Source: Verrucomicrobia bacterium Tous-C9LFEB (GTDB lineage: Bacteria > Verrucomicrobiota > Verrucomicrobiia > Methylacidiphilales > UBA1321). Taken from it: a stretch of 64,000 nucleotides of DNA. Position numbers and translations under genes: made by a program. Shown here piece after piece: positions 16,982-25,978 of this stretch (position 1 is the stretch's first letter; every line of letters begins with the position of its first letter). The notes beneath the pieces are model-generated. The model was given only the letters and a program-made list of their open reading frames with translations. It was not told the DNA's origin and made no database searches. The stretch is from NCBI GenBank assembly GCA_002304345.1, contig NEUU01000002.1, positions 1 through 64,000 of the forward strand. The letters run 5' to 3'.

Positions 16982-18219
16982 AAAGCCACCTCCGCCGGTG
17001 CGACCCAGCACGCGCCCCGGAAAAATTCGCTCTCGCCCGCGCCGTGCACCTCGCGCATGTCGGCGAGCAAGTGGAGAACCCCTTCAAGATGTTGATTCTG
17101 GAACAAGCCGCTGATGGTTTCTTTCAAATCAATTTTGCCCTTCTGCACCGGACGATAGGAAAACGCCGCCGCGTGGAAATGACCGATCCATTTCGGATCA
17201 TTGCCAATGGGCCGCAGGAAGGGCGCGAGATGCGTATCCGAGCCGTCGCTGACGACGCCGACCACGACACAAACACAGTCCGTATGCGCGCGTTCCGCAG
17301 TGAAGGAAAACCAGTCGCGGATACCGGGAAAATCAAACACTTTACCGCCCGGCACACCGACCGGAGCACGTTGCAAGGTAGCGCCGACGAGGCTGGAAGC
17401 TTCCGCCACCATCGCGATCACCGCGAGCGAACCACCCGATTGCGCGAGCGCGGTGCGAGCGATCTCCTCCATGCCAATGCGACCGCGTAGCGCTTTGGGT
17501 TCGTAGCGCAGGAGTTTGGAAAACTTGCCGTGACAGGCGAGTCCGTAGAGGAGTTGAAACTTGGGAATGAGCGCGCCTTCGCTCACGATATAATCCGGCG
17601 TGCGCGAGCCGTCCGTGGGCTGACACGCGCCCGCTCCCGCCACGGCGAGAATTTCGCCAAAGCGACCAGAGCAATCGGCGAAGTCGGTACCGAAGGCGCC
17701 CAGACCGATGCCGAGCGAGCCCTCGGGAAAATCAATCGGCTGCGCCTCCGTAAAAGCCGCTTCGTTCAATTTTGCCGGATCGCCCACCGCGCGGCACCGT
17801 TGCGCAGGAAAGGAGCCGAGCGCGTGCACGTCGTAGGTTGCTTGTTCGGATTCGATTTGTTGCGTGGCAGGCTCTGCGGCGGTACTCGCCACGCTGGAAG
17901 CGGAGGTTGGCAGGATGGACCCGCCGGAAAGCAGGTTACCGAGACCAGAGAGTTCGAGCACGCTGCGCACGGCCTCCGAGCAATTCGGTATGACGAATTC
18001 GCCCTGGATGGCCATCAACTCCTTGTACGCATTGAGCAAGGCCGAGATACCAGCGGAACTGAGGTAGTGGACGCACGCCATGTCGAGGTGAATGCGATGC
18101 GCGCCGCTGCGAATGCCCGCCGAAATCGCCGCTTGAACGTGATTGCTCCACGTGGCATCGAGCCGACCGGTAAGGGTCAACGTCAAAACTTCGCCCGTCT
18201 TTTGTTGGGAAATTTCCAT
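16978..18219 (-). CDS. STAS-domain protein with large unrecognised C-terminal domain
   Basis: This is a 413-residue protein. Residues 1-~100 are an anti-sigma-factor-antagonist (STAS) domain: LTGRLDATWSNHVQ, then MACVHYLSSAGISALL, with a Ser (in LSSAG) at the place phosphorylated in SpoIIAA/RsbV. A Ser/Ala/Thr-rich linker (~100-140) joins it to a ~270-residue domain I do not recognise. That domain has SLGIGLGAFGTDFADC, SEGALIPKFQLLYGLACHGK, and two hydrophobic blocks (SGGSLAVIAMVAEASSLVGA and TDCVCVVVGVVS), and ends in DMREVHGAGESEFFRGACW. No transmembrane helices are evident. It is translationally coupled to the ABC permease. A link between transporter and partner-switching is likely but its direction is unknown. 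Confidence 0.75.
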   Translation of the reverse strand: MEISQQKTGEVLTLTLTGRLDATWSNHVQAAISAGIRSGAHRIHLDMACVHYLSSAGISALLNAYKELMAIQGEFVIPNCSEAVRSVLELSGLGNLLSGGSILPTSASSVASTAAEPATQQIESEQATYDVHALGSFPAQRCRAVGDPAKLNEAAFTEAQPIDFPEGSLGIGLGAFGTDFADCSGRFGEILAVAGAGACQPTDGSRTPDYIVSEGALIPKFQLLYGLACHGKFSKLLRYEPKALRGRIGMEEIARTALAQSGGSLAVIAMVAEASSLVGATLQRAPVGVPGGKVFDFPGIRDWFSFTAERAHTDCVCVVVGVVSDGSDTHLAPFLRPIGNDPKWIGHFHAAAFSYRPVQKGKIDLKETISGLFQNQHLEGVLHLLADMREVHGAGESEFFRGACWVAPAEVAL

Positions 18220-18229
18220 GATCTTTATT

Positions 18230-18388
18230 CTGGAGGACGCTGTCCTCCAGACCTCCTGCCAAGGGTATGATACCCTTGGAACCCCAACTTGCTTTTTACC
18301 TTTTTCCGCAGCGGAAAAAGGTAAAAAGCAAAGTGAGGATTCTCAAGGAAATCATTTCCTTGAGCGGGGGTTTGGGGGCAGAGCCCCC
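18230..18388. repeat. Array of five different hairpins, each with a three-base loop
   Basis: Five successive perfect hairpins: 18230-18250 (9-bp stem CTGGAGGAC, loop GCT), 18259-18279 (9 bp CCAAGGGTA, loop TGA), 18290-18330 (19 bp, loop CAG), 18342-18364 (10 bp CTCAAGGAAA, loop TCA) and 18374-18388 (6 bp GGGGGC, loop AGA). Spacers are 8-11 bases. The stems differ in sequence but share the format. The array fills the gap between the binding-protein gene and the STAS gene of one operon. Confidence 0.9.
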
Positions 18389-18406
18389 GAGAAGGTGGAA
18401 GCGAGA

Positions 18407-19477
18407 TCACTTTTTGCCCTCGTTTTTACGGATCGTGCCATCGGCGGAGATGATTTCATCGGCACGCGAAACGAAGCGTTCCGGGAAATGCCACGGATCG
18501 CGCAGTCCCTTCAGGATGGCGTAATTGATCAGGATGCGTTCCGGCAGCACGTTGGTCACTTCGATATCAGCGGGATTTTCCCCGCGCAGGACGCGAACGG
18601 CAATCGCGCCCACGCCGCGACCGACCTCCTCATAATTCGCACCGAGATCGAAGAGCGTGCCGCTTTTCACATGACCGGCAATATTTGAGAAAACCGGGAT
18701 GCGATTCTTCTGCGCCACCTTGGTCACCGTATCGATGCCGGTATTCACCGTCGCATCGCCACCTGTCCAGATCGCCTGCACGCCACGGCTCACGAGCGAA
18801 CCGGCGGCTTCATTCACGTCCGAGGTTTTTTCCACCGACGCTTCGAGCAGGGTGATCTTGAGTTCCTTGCAAATCTCGCGCGCCTTGCCCGTGCACACCT
18901 CCGAGTTGATCTCCGCCGGATTCCAGATCACCCCGACGGTTTTCAATCCCGGATAGAGCGCCTTCGCCTGGCGGAAGATCGCCTCGACCGGTTGGAAGGT
19001 GCCCATGCCGGTCAGGTACGGCGGCTTTTCCTGTGGTGGCCCGCGCACAATGCCCACGCCCGCGATGAAGGGATCAGTCACCGCGCCGAATAAATGCGTG
19101 GTGCGACCGCCGCCTTTATTGGTCGACGCCACCGCCTGCAGGCAAACCGTGCTGGCCGTGATGATGAGGCGATACGAACCGTCGGTGATTTGCTTGGCGA
19201 CGAGATTCGCCGTGGCCACATCGCCCTCCGCGTTGAAGCGGAAAATGCGGATCGTCTTGCCATCCACGAAACCGCCCTCGGCCAGCGTATGGATCGCGCC
19301 CTGGCAGAACTCATCGAGAATCGCACTGGAGCTGAATTGAAAAACCGCCACGGCGGGCAGTTGGACCTCGGTCTTCGGCTGGTGACGGCGCGACCCCCAG
19401 TCCGCGCCCAAAAGGACGGCGGCGGCCAGCAGGATCAGGCCCAGACCGAGTGCAAGTCGTTTAAAAGAGCCAAGCAT
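18407..19477 (-). CDS. ABC transporter substrate-binding protein (PF04392 type)
   Basis: This is a 356-residue protein. The N-terminal hydrophobic segment (LALGLGLILLAAAVLLGA, residues ~8-26) has no lipobox Cys, so it is a signal peptide or membrane anchor. The mature protein follows the ABC_sub_bind family: VAVFQFSSSAILDEFCQGAI, GVIWNPAEINSEVC, TGGDATVNTGIDTV, RIPVFSNIAGHVKSGTLFDLGANYEEVGR and NVLPERILINYAI. Members bind small ligands such as tryptophan or tyrosine for TrpXYZ-like importers. It is the first gene of the minus-strand operon; the hairpin array lies between it and the STAS gene and could separate expression levels. It is divergent from the STAS/RsbW genes at 19600. Confidence 0.9.
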   Translation of the reverse strand: MLGSFKRLALGLGLILLAAAVLLGADWGSRRHQPKTEVQLPAVAVFQFSSSAILDEFCQGAIHTLAEGGFVDGKTIRIFRFNAEGDVATANLVAKQITDGSYRLIITASTVCLQAVASTNKGGGRTTHLFGAVTDPFIAGVGIVRGPPQEKPPYLTGMGTFQPVEAIFRQAKALYPGLKTVGVIWNPAEINSEVCTGKAREICKELKITLLEASVEKTSDVNEAAGSLVSRGVQAIWTGGDATVNTGIDTVTKVAQKNRIPVFSNIAGHVKSGTLFDLGANYEEVGRGVGAIAVRVLRGENPADIEVTNVLPERILINYAILKGLRDPWHFPERFVSRADEIISADGTIRKNEGKK

Positions 19478-19559
19478 CGCGCGGTGTTATGGGGAAAGGG
19501 TTCAGGGGAAGCAAGGTTTTTTGTGCTTTGTCACAAATTCGTGTCGGATCGAAAAGTCT

Positions 19560-19589
19560 TTGACTTTACTAAACTAATAATCACATTAT
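19560..19589 (+). promoter_or_regulatory. Candidate promoter of the partner-switch genes
   Basis: TTGACT (19560-19565), 18 bases, CATTAT (19584-19589), 10 bases before the start at 19600. A short palindrome (TTTGTG...CACAAA, 19520-19537) lies upstream in the divergent region and may bind a regulator. Confidence 0.3.
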
Positions 19590-19599
19590 TCAACCTAAT

Positions 19600-19941
19600 A
19601 TGAACTTGCGCGTGATCGAAGCAGCGGCGGATTACACTCACCTGGCCTTGAGCGGACGTCTGGACATCGCAGGCGTTGGCGCCATCGAAACCCAATTCAC
19701 CGGCTATACGGCCTCCCGCCACAAGCCTGCTTTCGTCGATCTTTCCGAAGTCACCTTCATTTCCTCCCTCGCCATCCGGCTTTTCATCAGCGCGGCGAAG
19801 TCGCTCGAAGCGAATCAGGCGCGGTTGATTCTCATCAATCCGCAGCCGAACATTCGCGAGACGTTGCGGCTCTCCAGCATCGAGGAATTCATCCCCATCG
19901 TCACCGGCAAGGACGAGGCGTTGTCCGCTTGCAAAGCGTAG
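19600..19941 (+). CDS. STAS-domain anti-sigma factor antagonist
   Basis: This is a 113-residue single-domain protein: ALSGRLDIAGVGAIE, then FVDLSEVTFISSLAIRLF and a C-terminal helix. The alignment with SpoIIAA/RsbV puts Ser56 at the phosphorylated serine, but the preceding Asp is replaced by Ser55 and the usual following Gly by Ala. It would bind an RsbW-like kinase when unphosphorylated. The two candidate kinases lie directly downstream (20008 and 20516), and a PP2C phosphatase is encoded at the end of the chemosensory cluster. Confidence 0.88.
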   Translation: MNLRVIEAAADYTHLALSGRLDIAGVGAIETQFTGYTASRHKPAFVDLSEVTFISSLAIRLFISAAKSLEANQARLILINPQPNIRETLRLSSIEEFIPIVTGKDEALSACKA

Positions 19942-20007
19942 CCGGCAGAGGGGCGCAGAGACGCGCCTTGAGTTTTTCGCCGCTTTCGAACAGTCTCGCC
20001 TCCATTC

Positions 20008-20424
20008 ATGAAGAAGACCGAACTTGAGGTACGCCTCGGTAACGATTATGCCGAGTTGCCCCGGATGATCGACTCCGTGGAGGAATTTCTCCAGTCCCAC
20101 GACGCCCCCACCGCCGTCGCCTACAAGGCCCATCTCGCCCTCGAGGAGATGTGCACCAACATCATCAAATACGGGTACGACGACAAGAACGCGCACGAGA
20201 TTCTCATTCACCTGTGCCAGGAACCGAACCGCCTCACCATCCGGCTCGAAGACGACGGCCACGAGTTCAATCCCCTCGCCTCGGCCGAGCCCGATCTGGA
20301 CAAACCGCTGGCCGAACGACCTATTGGAGGACTCGGGATTCACCTCGTGAAAAAGTCGATGTCCGCCCTCGATTATCGCCGGGAAAACGGTCGTAATATC
20401 CTCGAGATGCGACTCGATTATTAG
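20008..20424 (+). CDS. RsbW/SpoIIAB-like ATP-binding protein (anti-sigma/serine kinase fold)
   Basis: This is a 138-residue GHKL ATPase (HATPase_c_2). N-box: LEEMCTNIIKYGYDD; G1: LEDDGHEFNPL; G2: RPIGGLGIHLVKK. This is the length and order of RsbW-type proteins that phosphorylate a STAS partner and sequester a sigma factor or other target. It lies 66 bases after the STAS gene at 19600 and is probably co-transcribed. No sigma-factor gene lies next to it, so the target may not be a sigma factor. Confidence 0.88.
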   Translation: MKKTELEVRLGNDYAELPRMIDSVEEFLQSHDAPTAVAYKAHLALEEMCTNIIKYGYDDKNAHEILIHLCQEPNRLTIRLEDDGHEFNPLASAEPDLDKPLAERPIGGLGIHLVKKSMSALDYRRENGRNILEMRLDY

Positions 20425-20515
20425 GGTGCTTGCGGGAATTTGCATTGATTAATAATATCTCTATTTTAGAGACAATTTGACGTGCATTTCGTGGGGAATA
20501 TGCCATAGTACATCT

Positions 20516-20974
20516 ATGGGTGTTCCTCCGCTGATCTACCGGCTGAAGAATGACTTTCAGGAGTTAAGCCGACTCATGGATGCCGTGGAGCAGTATAGCC
20601 TGATTCAACGGCTTGATTCCCGCACCACCTACGCCCTCAAGCTCGCCGTCGAAGAGATCCTCACCAACACGATCCTCTACGGCTGCGAAAGCGACCGCGC
20701 CCACGAAATCGAAGTGCGTGTGACCGTCGAGGACGACGAATTGATCCTCGAGATCACCGACGACGCCCGCCCCTTTAATCCGCTCCGCATTCCCGCCCCG
20801 GCCATGGCGATGGCAGGGGGCGTCGAATCCGAAAGCATGGAGACTCCCGCGAGTCTCGGACTCTTCCTCGTTCGCGAGGTCATGGACGATCTGGAATACC
20901 GACCCCAGCCCCATGGTAACATGCTGGTCATGCGCAAGCGGCTGGGACGCAGCCCGAGCATGAGCCGCAGTTGA
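20516..20974 (+). CDS. Second RsbW-like ATP-binding protein
   Basis: This is a 152-residue protein. The start at 20516 (MGVPPLIYRL) is chosen because the fold begins there. N-box: LAVEEILTNTILYGC; G1 is altered to TDDARPFNPL (the usual Gly after DD is Ala); G2: TPASLGLFLVREVMDDLEY. It resembles the 20008 protein in fold but the two are diverged, with an insert (PAMAMAGGVESESM) before the G2 box. The changed G1 box may mean weaker kinase activity. A terminator follows, so this gene closes the first plus-strand transcript. Confidence 0.85.
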   Translation: MGVPPLIYRLKNDFQELSRLMDAVEQYSLIQRLDSRTTYALKLAVEEILTNTILYGCESDRAHEIEVRVTVEDDELILEITDDARPFNPLRIPAPAMAMAGGVESESMETPASLGLFLVREVMDDLEYRPQPHGNMLVMRKRLGRSPSMSRS

Positions 20975-20995
20975 GCGCTGGGGATCGAATCGTCC

Positions 20996-21027
20996 AGGGG
21001 CGCGTTACGACTCGCCCCTTCTTTTTT
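20996..21027 (+). terminator. Rho-independent terminator
   Basis: AGGGGCG, a ten-base loop, CGCCCCT, then a T-rich run (TCTTTTTT). It ends the STAS-RsbW-RsbW unit. Confidence 0.65.
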
Positions 21028-21068
21028 GGCATTGCTAACATGTAGTGATTTCATTCCAGAACTCATCC

Positions 21069-21118
21069 TGTAGGGCGGTTCTGTGAACCGCCGCGACGGG
21101 ACACAGTCCCGTCCTACA
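21069..21118. repeat. Bipartite TGTAGG element, copy 1
   Basis: Outer arms TGTAGG/CCTACA enclose two hairpins with three-base loops: GGCGGTTC TGT GAACCGCC and GACGGGAC ACA GTCCCGTC. The same plan, with other stem sequences, recurs at 55364-55413; both are followed by CAAGGCAC and, further on, AATTCCCT. Confidence 0.8.
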
Positions 21119-21263
21119 ACAAGGCACAGGCATTCAAGATCATTACTCGTTAGCAATTCCCTTTTTTTGCCCCGAGATCGGCACGTAAAAAGTCTCTGCG
21201 AAAGTGACTTGCGTTGCGGGGCGCTAACCAGTAGTAGTGAAAGAGCGCAACCTACCCCTTCTT

Positions 21264-21596
21264 ATGCAAACTGAAACGAGCAAAGTGGATTCCATTGACG
21301 TCGTCGCCATCTCCGGTCGCCTCGACCCCGCCGCGGCCATCGAACTCAAGAAGGTGTTCACCCCGTTGCTCAGCGCCGGGGCGAGCAAGCTCGTCGTCGA
21401 CATGGCCGCCGTGGAATACATCGGCAGCGCCGGATTGCGCGAACTTTTCTTCGCAGCCAAGAGCCTCGAACGCGCCGGCGGCAAGCTGGTCTGCTGTTCG
21501 CTCCAGCCCGAAGTCCAACGCATTTTTGACATTGCCGGTTTCTCCATCCCCTACCAGGTTTTTGCCACGCGGGATGAAGCCGTCAAAGGTCTCTAG
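21264..21596 (+). CDS. STAS-domain anti-sigma factor antagonist, first gene of the chemosensory unit
   Basis: This is a 110-residue protein. The ATG at 21264 is preferred to an upstream GTG at 21237. Motifs: [18 protein letters not shown] and [19 protein letters not shown], with Ser55 at the classic phosphorylation position (Gly replaces the Asp before it). It precedes the chemoreceptor by 65 bases. Its place at the head of the Wsp-like gene run makes it the most likely direct substrate of the REC-PP2C phosphatase at 30016, by the logic of known partner switches. That is inference. Confidence 0.88.
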   Translation: MQTETSKVDSIDVVAISGRLDPAAAIELKKVFTPLLSAGASKLVVDMAAVEYIGSAGLRELFFAAKSLERAGGKLVCCSLQPEVQRIFDIAGFSIPYQVFATRDEAVKGL

Positions 21597-21661
21597 CAGA
21601 CCTTGAGTCCACGTCTTCGACCTGCGGCATTGCGGCCCGGGTCGGAACGTTCCCGTGTTTT

Positions 21662-23920
21662 ATGTTCGACCTAAATCTCCGCAATAAGATCATCATTCTG
21701 GGCGTCCTCGCCGCACTGGTGCCGACTGTCACCGGCTCCCTTCTCGTTTACTGGAAGGAGCACCGCGTCAACGTGCAGATGCAAAAGGCCATCGACAACT
21801 ACAGCAACCAGTTGATCGACCGCGCTGCCGACGATGCGTACAGCACTGTCGAGATCTCGAATTTGATGATCCAGAAGTACGTCGACCATTCCCTCAGCAT
21901 GGCGCGAGCCCTGCTGAAGTACGGCGGCGAGGTGCACTTTGCCGGCCCCAACGTCACTTGGAACGCCATCAACCAGTTCAATCTCAAAACCAACGCCGTC
22001 TCCCTGCCCCGCTTCATGGTGGGCAATACCTGGATCCAGCCCAACCCGGATTTCAAGGTCAAGACCCCGGTTGTTGATGAAGCCACGGACATCACCACCG
22101 CCACCTGCACCATTTTTCAACGGATGAACGAGGCGGGCGATATGCTTCGCATCGCCACCAGCGTGCCGAACAAGGACGGTTCCCGCGCCATCTCCACCTA
22201 CATCCCGGCGGTGAATCCCGACGGCAAGCCGAACCCGGTCATCGCCACGGTATTAAGCGGCGAGACCTTCCGCGGCCGCGCCTTCGTCGTGAACAATTGG
22301 TACATGACCGCCTATGAACCGATGCGCAACGGCAAGGGCGACATCATTGGCATGCTCTACGTCGGCATTCGCCGCGACGCCGCGCCGGTCATGCGCAAGA
22401 TCCTCGCCGAAACCCAAGTCGGCAAGACCGGGTTCATCTATATTCTTTACGCCACTTCGAGCGGAGCCAGCGAGGCCCGCGATCTGAAGGGCGAATGCGT
22501 GATTTCGAAAGATGCCAAATATGACGGCCAAAATCTCCTCAACGAACAGGACGTCAACGGCAAGTATTACATTCAGGACATTCTCCAGCGCGCCGTCAAA
22601 CTGCGCCCCAACGAGTCGGGGGAAATGCACGTCATGCTGCGCAATTCCGCCACCGGCGAAGTGACCCACCAGATCATTCAATATCAGTACTTCAAGCCGT
22701 GGGACTGGGTGATCATTGCGCAGGCCCCGCAATCGGATTTCGATGAGGCCCGCGAAAATACCCACCGCGAATTGCGCAGCCTGCTTTACCTCTCCATCGG
22801 CGGAGGCGTCATCGGCTTGGCCATTGCCCTGTGGCTCGCGCTCTTCATTTCCGCGCACATCGCGCGCCCCATCGCGCAAGTCACCGTGATCGCGGGCCGC
22901 ATCGCCGAGGGCAACCTGCTCGAGGCGGGCCAATTGGCTGGCGCGGAGACCTGCTCGCTCACCAAGAAAGTCGACGACGGCACCGGCTCCGTGGCCGAGC
23001 GTTTCTCCAAGACCCGCGACGAGACGGGACGCCTCTTCTGCGCCGTGCGCACGATGATCGACAATCTCTACTCGCTGATCAGTCAGGTGAAGAGCGCGAG
23101 CATCCAGTTGATCTCCACCGCCACACAAATCAGCGCCACCTCGAAGCAGCAGGAATCGACCGTGCAAAACTTCGGCACCTCCACGAGCGAAATCGCCGCA
23201 GCGGTGAAGGAAATTTCCGCCACATCGCAGGAACTGCTCAAAACAATGGACGACGTCACCATCGTGGCGAACCAGACCGGCTCGCAAGCGGCCTCTGCGC
23301 ATACCAGCATCGGCGGGATGGAAGAAGCGATGCGCAAACTCGCGCAATCGACCGGCACGATCTCCTCGAAGCTCTCGATCATCAATGACAAGGCCAACAA
23401 CATCGGCAGCGTCATCACCACGATCACGAAGGTCGCCGACCAGACCAATCTCCTCTCGCTCAATGCCGCCATCGAGGCGGAAAAAGCGGGCGAGTACGGA
23501 CTCGGCTTCAGCGTCGTGGCGCGCGAAATCCGCCGTCTTGCCGATCAAACGGCCGTCGCCACGCTCGACATCGAACAGATGATCCGCGAGATGCAGACCT
23601 CGGTTTCGACCGGGGTGATGGAGATGGACAAGTTCAGCGAGGAAGTCCGCCGCGGTGTCGATACCGCCTCTCAACTCGGCCAGCAATTCGGCCGAATCAT
23701 CGATCAGGTGCAGGCGCTCACGCCGCGCTTCGAAGCGGTCCACGAAGGCATGCAGGCACAGTCGCAGGGCGCGCAACAGATCAACGACGCCATGCTGCAA
23801 CTCACCGACGCCGCGCGCCAATCGGCCGTGTCGATCCGGGAATTCAATCTCGCCGCCGAACAACTGCACCGCGCCGTGCAAGGCCTCAAGGAAGAAATCA
23901 CCAAGTTCAAGGTGGCGTGA
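21662..23920 (+). CDS. Methyl-accepting chemotaxis protein with Cache sensor (Wsp-cluster receptor)
   Basis: This is a 752-residue receptor. First membrane helix at residues ~8-28 ([20 protein letters not shown]), then a large periplasmic region of ~340 residues with Cache_3-Cache_2 features ([59 protein letters not shown]), a second helix ([20 protein letters not shown], ~375-395), HAMP-like sequence, and a signalling domain with tip [21 protein letters not shown]. Cache domains of this kind bind small molecules outside the cytoplasm. It holds the position of WspA in Wsp clusters, but WspA has a different, 4HB-type sensor, so the stimulus is probably different. Confidence 0.95.
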   Translation: MFDLNLRNKIIILGVLAALVPTVTGSLLVYWKEHRVNVQMQKAIDNYSNQLIDRAADDAYSTVEISNLMIQKYVDHSLSMARALLKYGGEVHFAGPNVTWNAINQFNLKTNAVSLPRFMVGNTWIQPNPDFKVKTPVVDEATDITTATCTIFQRMNEAGDMLRIATSVPNKDGSRAISTYIPAVNPDGKPNPVIATVLSGETFRGRAFVVNNWYMTAYEPMRNGKGDIIGMLYVGIRRDAAPVMRKILAETQVGKTGFIYILYATSSGASEARDLKGECVISKDAKYDGQNLLNEQDVNGKYYIQDILQRAVKLRPNESGEMHVMLRNSATGEVTHQIIQYQYFKPWDWVIIAQAPQSDFDEARENTHRELRSLLYLSIGGGVIGLAIALWLALFISAHIARPIAQVTVIAGRIAEGNLLEAGQLAGAETCSLTKKVDDGTGSVAERFSKTRDETGRLFCAVRTMIDNLYSLISQVKSASIQLISTATQISATSKQQESTVQNFGTSTSEIAAAVKEISATSQELLKTMDDVTIVANQTGSQAASAHTSIGGMEEAMRKLAQSTGTISSKLSIINDKANNIGSVITTITKVADQTNLLSLNAAIEAEKAGEYGLGFSVVAREIRRLADQTAVATLDIEQMIREMQTSVSTGVMEMDKFSEEVRRGVDTASQLGQQFGRIIDQVQALTPRFEAVHEGMQAQSQGAQQINDAMLQLTDAARQSAVSIREFNLAAEQLHRAVQGLKEEITKFKVA

Positions 23921-23928
23921 GATGGGAT

Positions 23929-24079
23929 GGAAAAAGTTTTCAGTTCGAGGTTTTCAGTTTTCAGTGAAAGACAACCAATCCAAAGCCAAACACCTCAGCG
24001 AAATTGCCGAGAAATCCGACACTGACTATTTTCCCATCTTCCACTGAAAACCGAAAACTTCGAACTGAAAACTTTTTCC
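23929..24079. repeat. AT-rich inverted repeat (38-bp arms) before cheW
   Basis: Arms 23929-23966 and 24042-24079 are reverse complements in 36 of 38 positions (core ACTGAAAACCGAAAAC and GAACTGAAAAC). The right arm ends 11 bases before the cheW start at 24091. A related inverted repeat precedes rsmI (53663-53779). Confidence 0.85.
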
Positions 24080-24090
24080 TCCGATCCATC

Positions 24091-24540
24091 ATGCTCGCCC
24101 TGCTTTTCACTATCGGCACGGAACGGTTCGGACTGGACGCCAGCGAGATCGTGGAGGTGGCGCCTTATGTCGAATTCCTCCCCGACAGTCAGCCGCACGA
24201 CTTCGTCGCAGGCGAATTCTCCTATCGCGGCGCGCCCACCGCGGTCATCGACCTGGGCCTGTTGACGGGCCAAGCCCCCTGCCCGCCGCTCCTGAGCACC
24301 CGCATTATTCTCGTCCGTCGCGCATCGCCGAAATATCCGGACCGCATCATCGGCCTCCTCGCAGAAAAGGTCACTGAAACGGTCACGATCACTCCCGCTC
24401 AGCTCAACACCACCGATCAACACATCGACGAGGCGGCGTTCAAGACGCCTCTGACTCTCGACGGCTATGGCACCGTGCAGTTGCTCCATCTGGATCGACT
24501 GCTCCCCACTATGGTGCTCGATCTGGTGTTGAATATTTGA
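24091..24540 (+). CDS. CheW-like adaptor (WspB position)
   Basis: This is a 149-residue single CheW domain. The start at 24091 gives MLALLFTIGTERFGLDASEIVEV, the normal family opening; further on are FSYRGAPTAVIDL and LLAEKVTETVTI. It couples the receptor at 21662 to the CheA at 26649. It stands between two large AT-rich inverted repeats (23929-24079 and 24554-24757), so it may be expressed somewhat apart from its neighbours. Confidence 0.88.
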   Translation: MLALLFTIGTERFGLDASEIVEVAPYVEFLPDSQPHDFVAGEFSYRGAPTAVIDLGLLTGQAPCPPLLSTRIILVRRASPKYPDRIIGLLAEKVTETVTITPAQLNTTDQHIDEAAFKTPLTLDGYGTVQLLHLDRLLPTMVLDLVLNI

Positions 24541-24553
24541 AATCGAAAAGACT

Positions 24554-24757
24554 TTTTTGACGAAATTAACGGAATTTACGAAATTGGGAAAAGAAAGGCA
24601 AAAACTGATCAGGAACTCAGGAAACCAAGAAACTTTAGAGGCCATTTCAAGTCCGACGACTTCCGTACGTTACTTATTCTGTTCTATTTTCCTGAGTTCA
24701 TGATTTCCTGATAAAGCCTTTTCCCAATTTCGTAAATTCCGTTAATTTCGTCAAAAA
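24554..24757. repeat. AT-rich inverted repeat with perfect 40-bp arms before cheR
   Basis: Arms 24554-24593 and 24718-24757 are perfect reverse complements over 40 bases (core GACGAAATTAACGGAATT). A second nested pair (ATCAGGAA...CTCAGGAAA and its complement) lies inside. The right arm ends 12 bases before the cheR start. The same arm sequence recurs at 60600-60631 and 60734-60765. Confidence 0.9.
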
Positions 24758-24769
24758 TACTCCGTCACC

Positions 24770-25978
24770 ATGATCCTCCCCAGCATCCTTGATTTCCTGG
24801 CACAGCGCATCGGATTGGAAGCCCATTCCGTTGGCCTGCCCGGTATTGAAGCGGCGCTGCAGGAACGGATGCTCGCGCTGCAGATGACCGATATCGGCGC
24901 ATACCGGGATCTGCTTCTGGCGAATACCGAGGAGCAAAACGCACTCATCGAACAGGTCGTGGTGCCGGAGACCTGGTTTTTTCGCGATCAAGCGCCGTTC
25001 GATTTTCTCGCGGTGCATGCCCGCAAACAATGGGGCGATTTTTCTCCCGCCACGCCCTTGCGCCTGCTCAGCCTGCCCTGCTCCACCGGCGAGGAACCGT
25101 ACTCCATCGCGATGACCTTGCTGGATGCGGGCAACGCGCCGGAGTCCTTCCACATTGATGCGGTTGATGTCAGCCACGAAGCCCTGCATCGCGCCCGTGT
25201 GGCACGCTACAGTCCCCACGATTTTCGCGGAAAAAATCTCGATGTGTTGCAGCGGCATTTCAGTGAGGTCACCCCGGATTGTTTCGACCTGCTTCCGCGC
25301 GTGCGCGACACGGTGCGCTTCGCGCATGGCACCTTCCAGCAATTTCCTTTCCCGGAAATTCCCGGCTCTTATCACGCCATCTTCTGCCGCAACCTGCTCA
25401 TCTACCTCAATGCCACGTGGCGAAAGCAAGCCGTGGAACTCTTCCGCAAATTGCTGCGCCCGGACGGCATTCTCTTCATCGGCCACGCGGATGCCTTCTC
25501 CGATCTCAGCGCGCATTTCAGCATGGCGCGCAATGCCTCCGCGTTCGCGTACTACCCGAAGGACGCCCCGCCACCAGCTCCCTCCCGGCGCGTGAATCTT
25601 CCCCCCACCGATTCCGTCGCGACTCTCGTCACGCCCATGACACCGATTCACAAGCCCCCGCTGTCCGCGCTGCTCAGTGAAATGAAGGAGGCGATCGAGC
25701 GGCAGGACGGCGAGACCGCGCACAGCATCGGACAGGCCGCCCTCAGCCACACGCGGATTCATCCGGAGCTGTATTACCTGCTCGGCGAAGCGCACGAACT
25801 GCGCCAGGACATGGCCGCAGCCAAGGACGCGTGGCAAAAATCGCTCTATCTTTTTCCGCGACACTTGAATTCCCTGCAACGGTTGAAAGACTTGCTGGAG
25901 AAGGAAGGAGATCACACCGCCGCCGCGCGTCTTGAAGCGCGTATCCGACGTGTGCAATCCTTGCAACCTGAAGTATGA
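24770..25978 (+). CDS. CheR-type methyltransferase with C-terminal TPR-like region (WspC-like)
   Basis: This is a 402-residue protein. Residues ~1-270 are a CheR domain: PETWFFRDQAPFDFLA, SAM site LSLPCSTGEEPYSIAM, and AIFCRNLLIYLNATWRKQ. After a Pro-rich linker (PPPAPSRRVNLPP), residues ~300-400 form TPR-like helix pairs (LYYLLGEAHELRQDMAAAKD, SLYLFPRHLNSLQRLKDLLE). CheR with a TPR tail is the WspC architecture. It methylates glutamates of the receptor using SAM. Its stop overlaps the next start in the ATGA arrangement. Confidence 0.95.
   Translation: MILPSILDFLAQRIGLEAHSVGLPGIEAALQERMLALQMTDIGAYRDLLLANTEEQNALIEQVVVPETWFFRDQAPFDFLAVHARKQWGDFSPATPLRLLSLPCSTGEEPYSIAMTLLDAGNAPESFHIDAVDVSHEALHRARVARYSPHDFRGKNLDVLQRHFSEVTPDCFDLLPRVRDTVRFAHGTFQQFPFPEIPGSYHAIFCRNLLIYLNATWRKQAVELFRKLLRPDGILFIGHADAFSDLSAHFSMARNASAFAYYPKDAPPPAPSRRVNLPPTDSVATLVTPMTPIHKPPLSALLSEMKEAIERQDGETAHSIGQAALSHTRIHPELYYLLGEAHELRQDMAAAKDAWQKSLYLFPRHLNSLQRLKDLLEKEGDHTAAARLEARIRRVQSLQPEV

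Noticed and set aside
16978-18219. FIST sensor domain in the C-terminal part of the STAS protein
   Set aside because: The length and glycine-rich blocks recall it, but the usual FIST motifs (GCSTxGEI-type) are missing.
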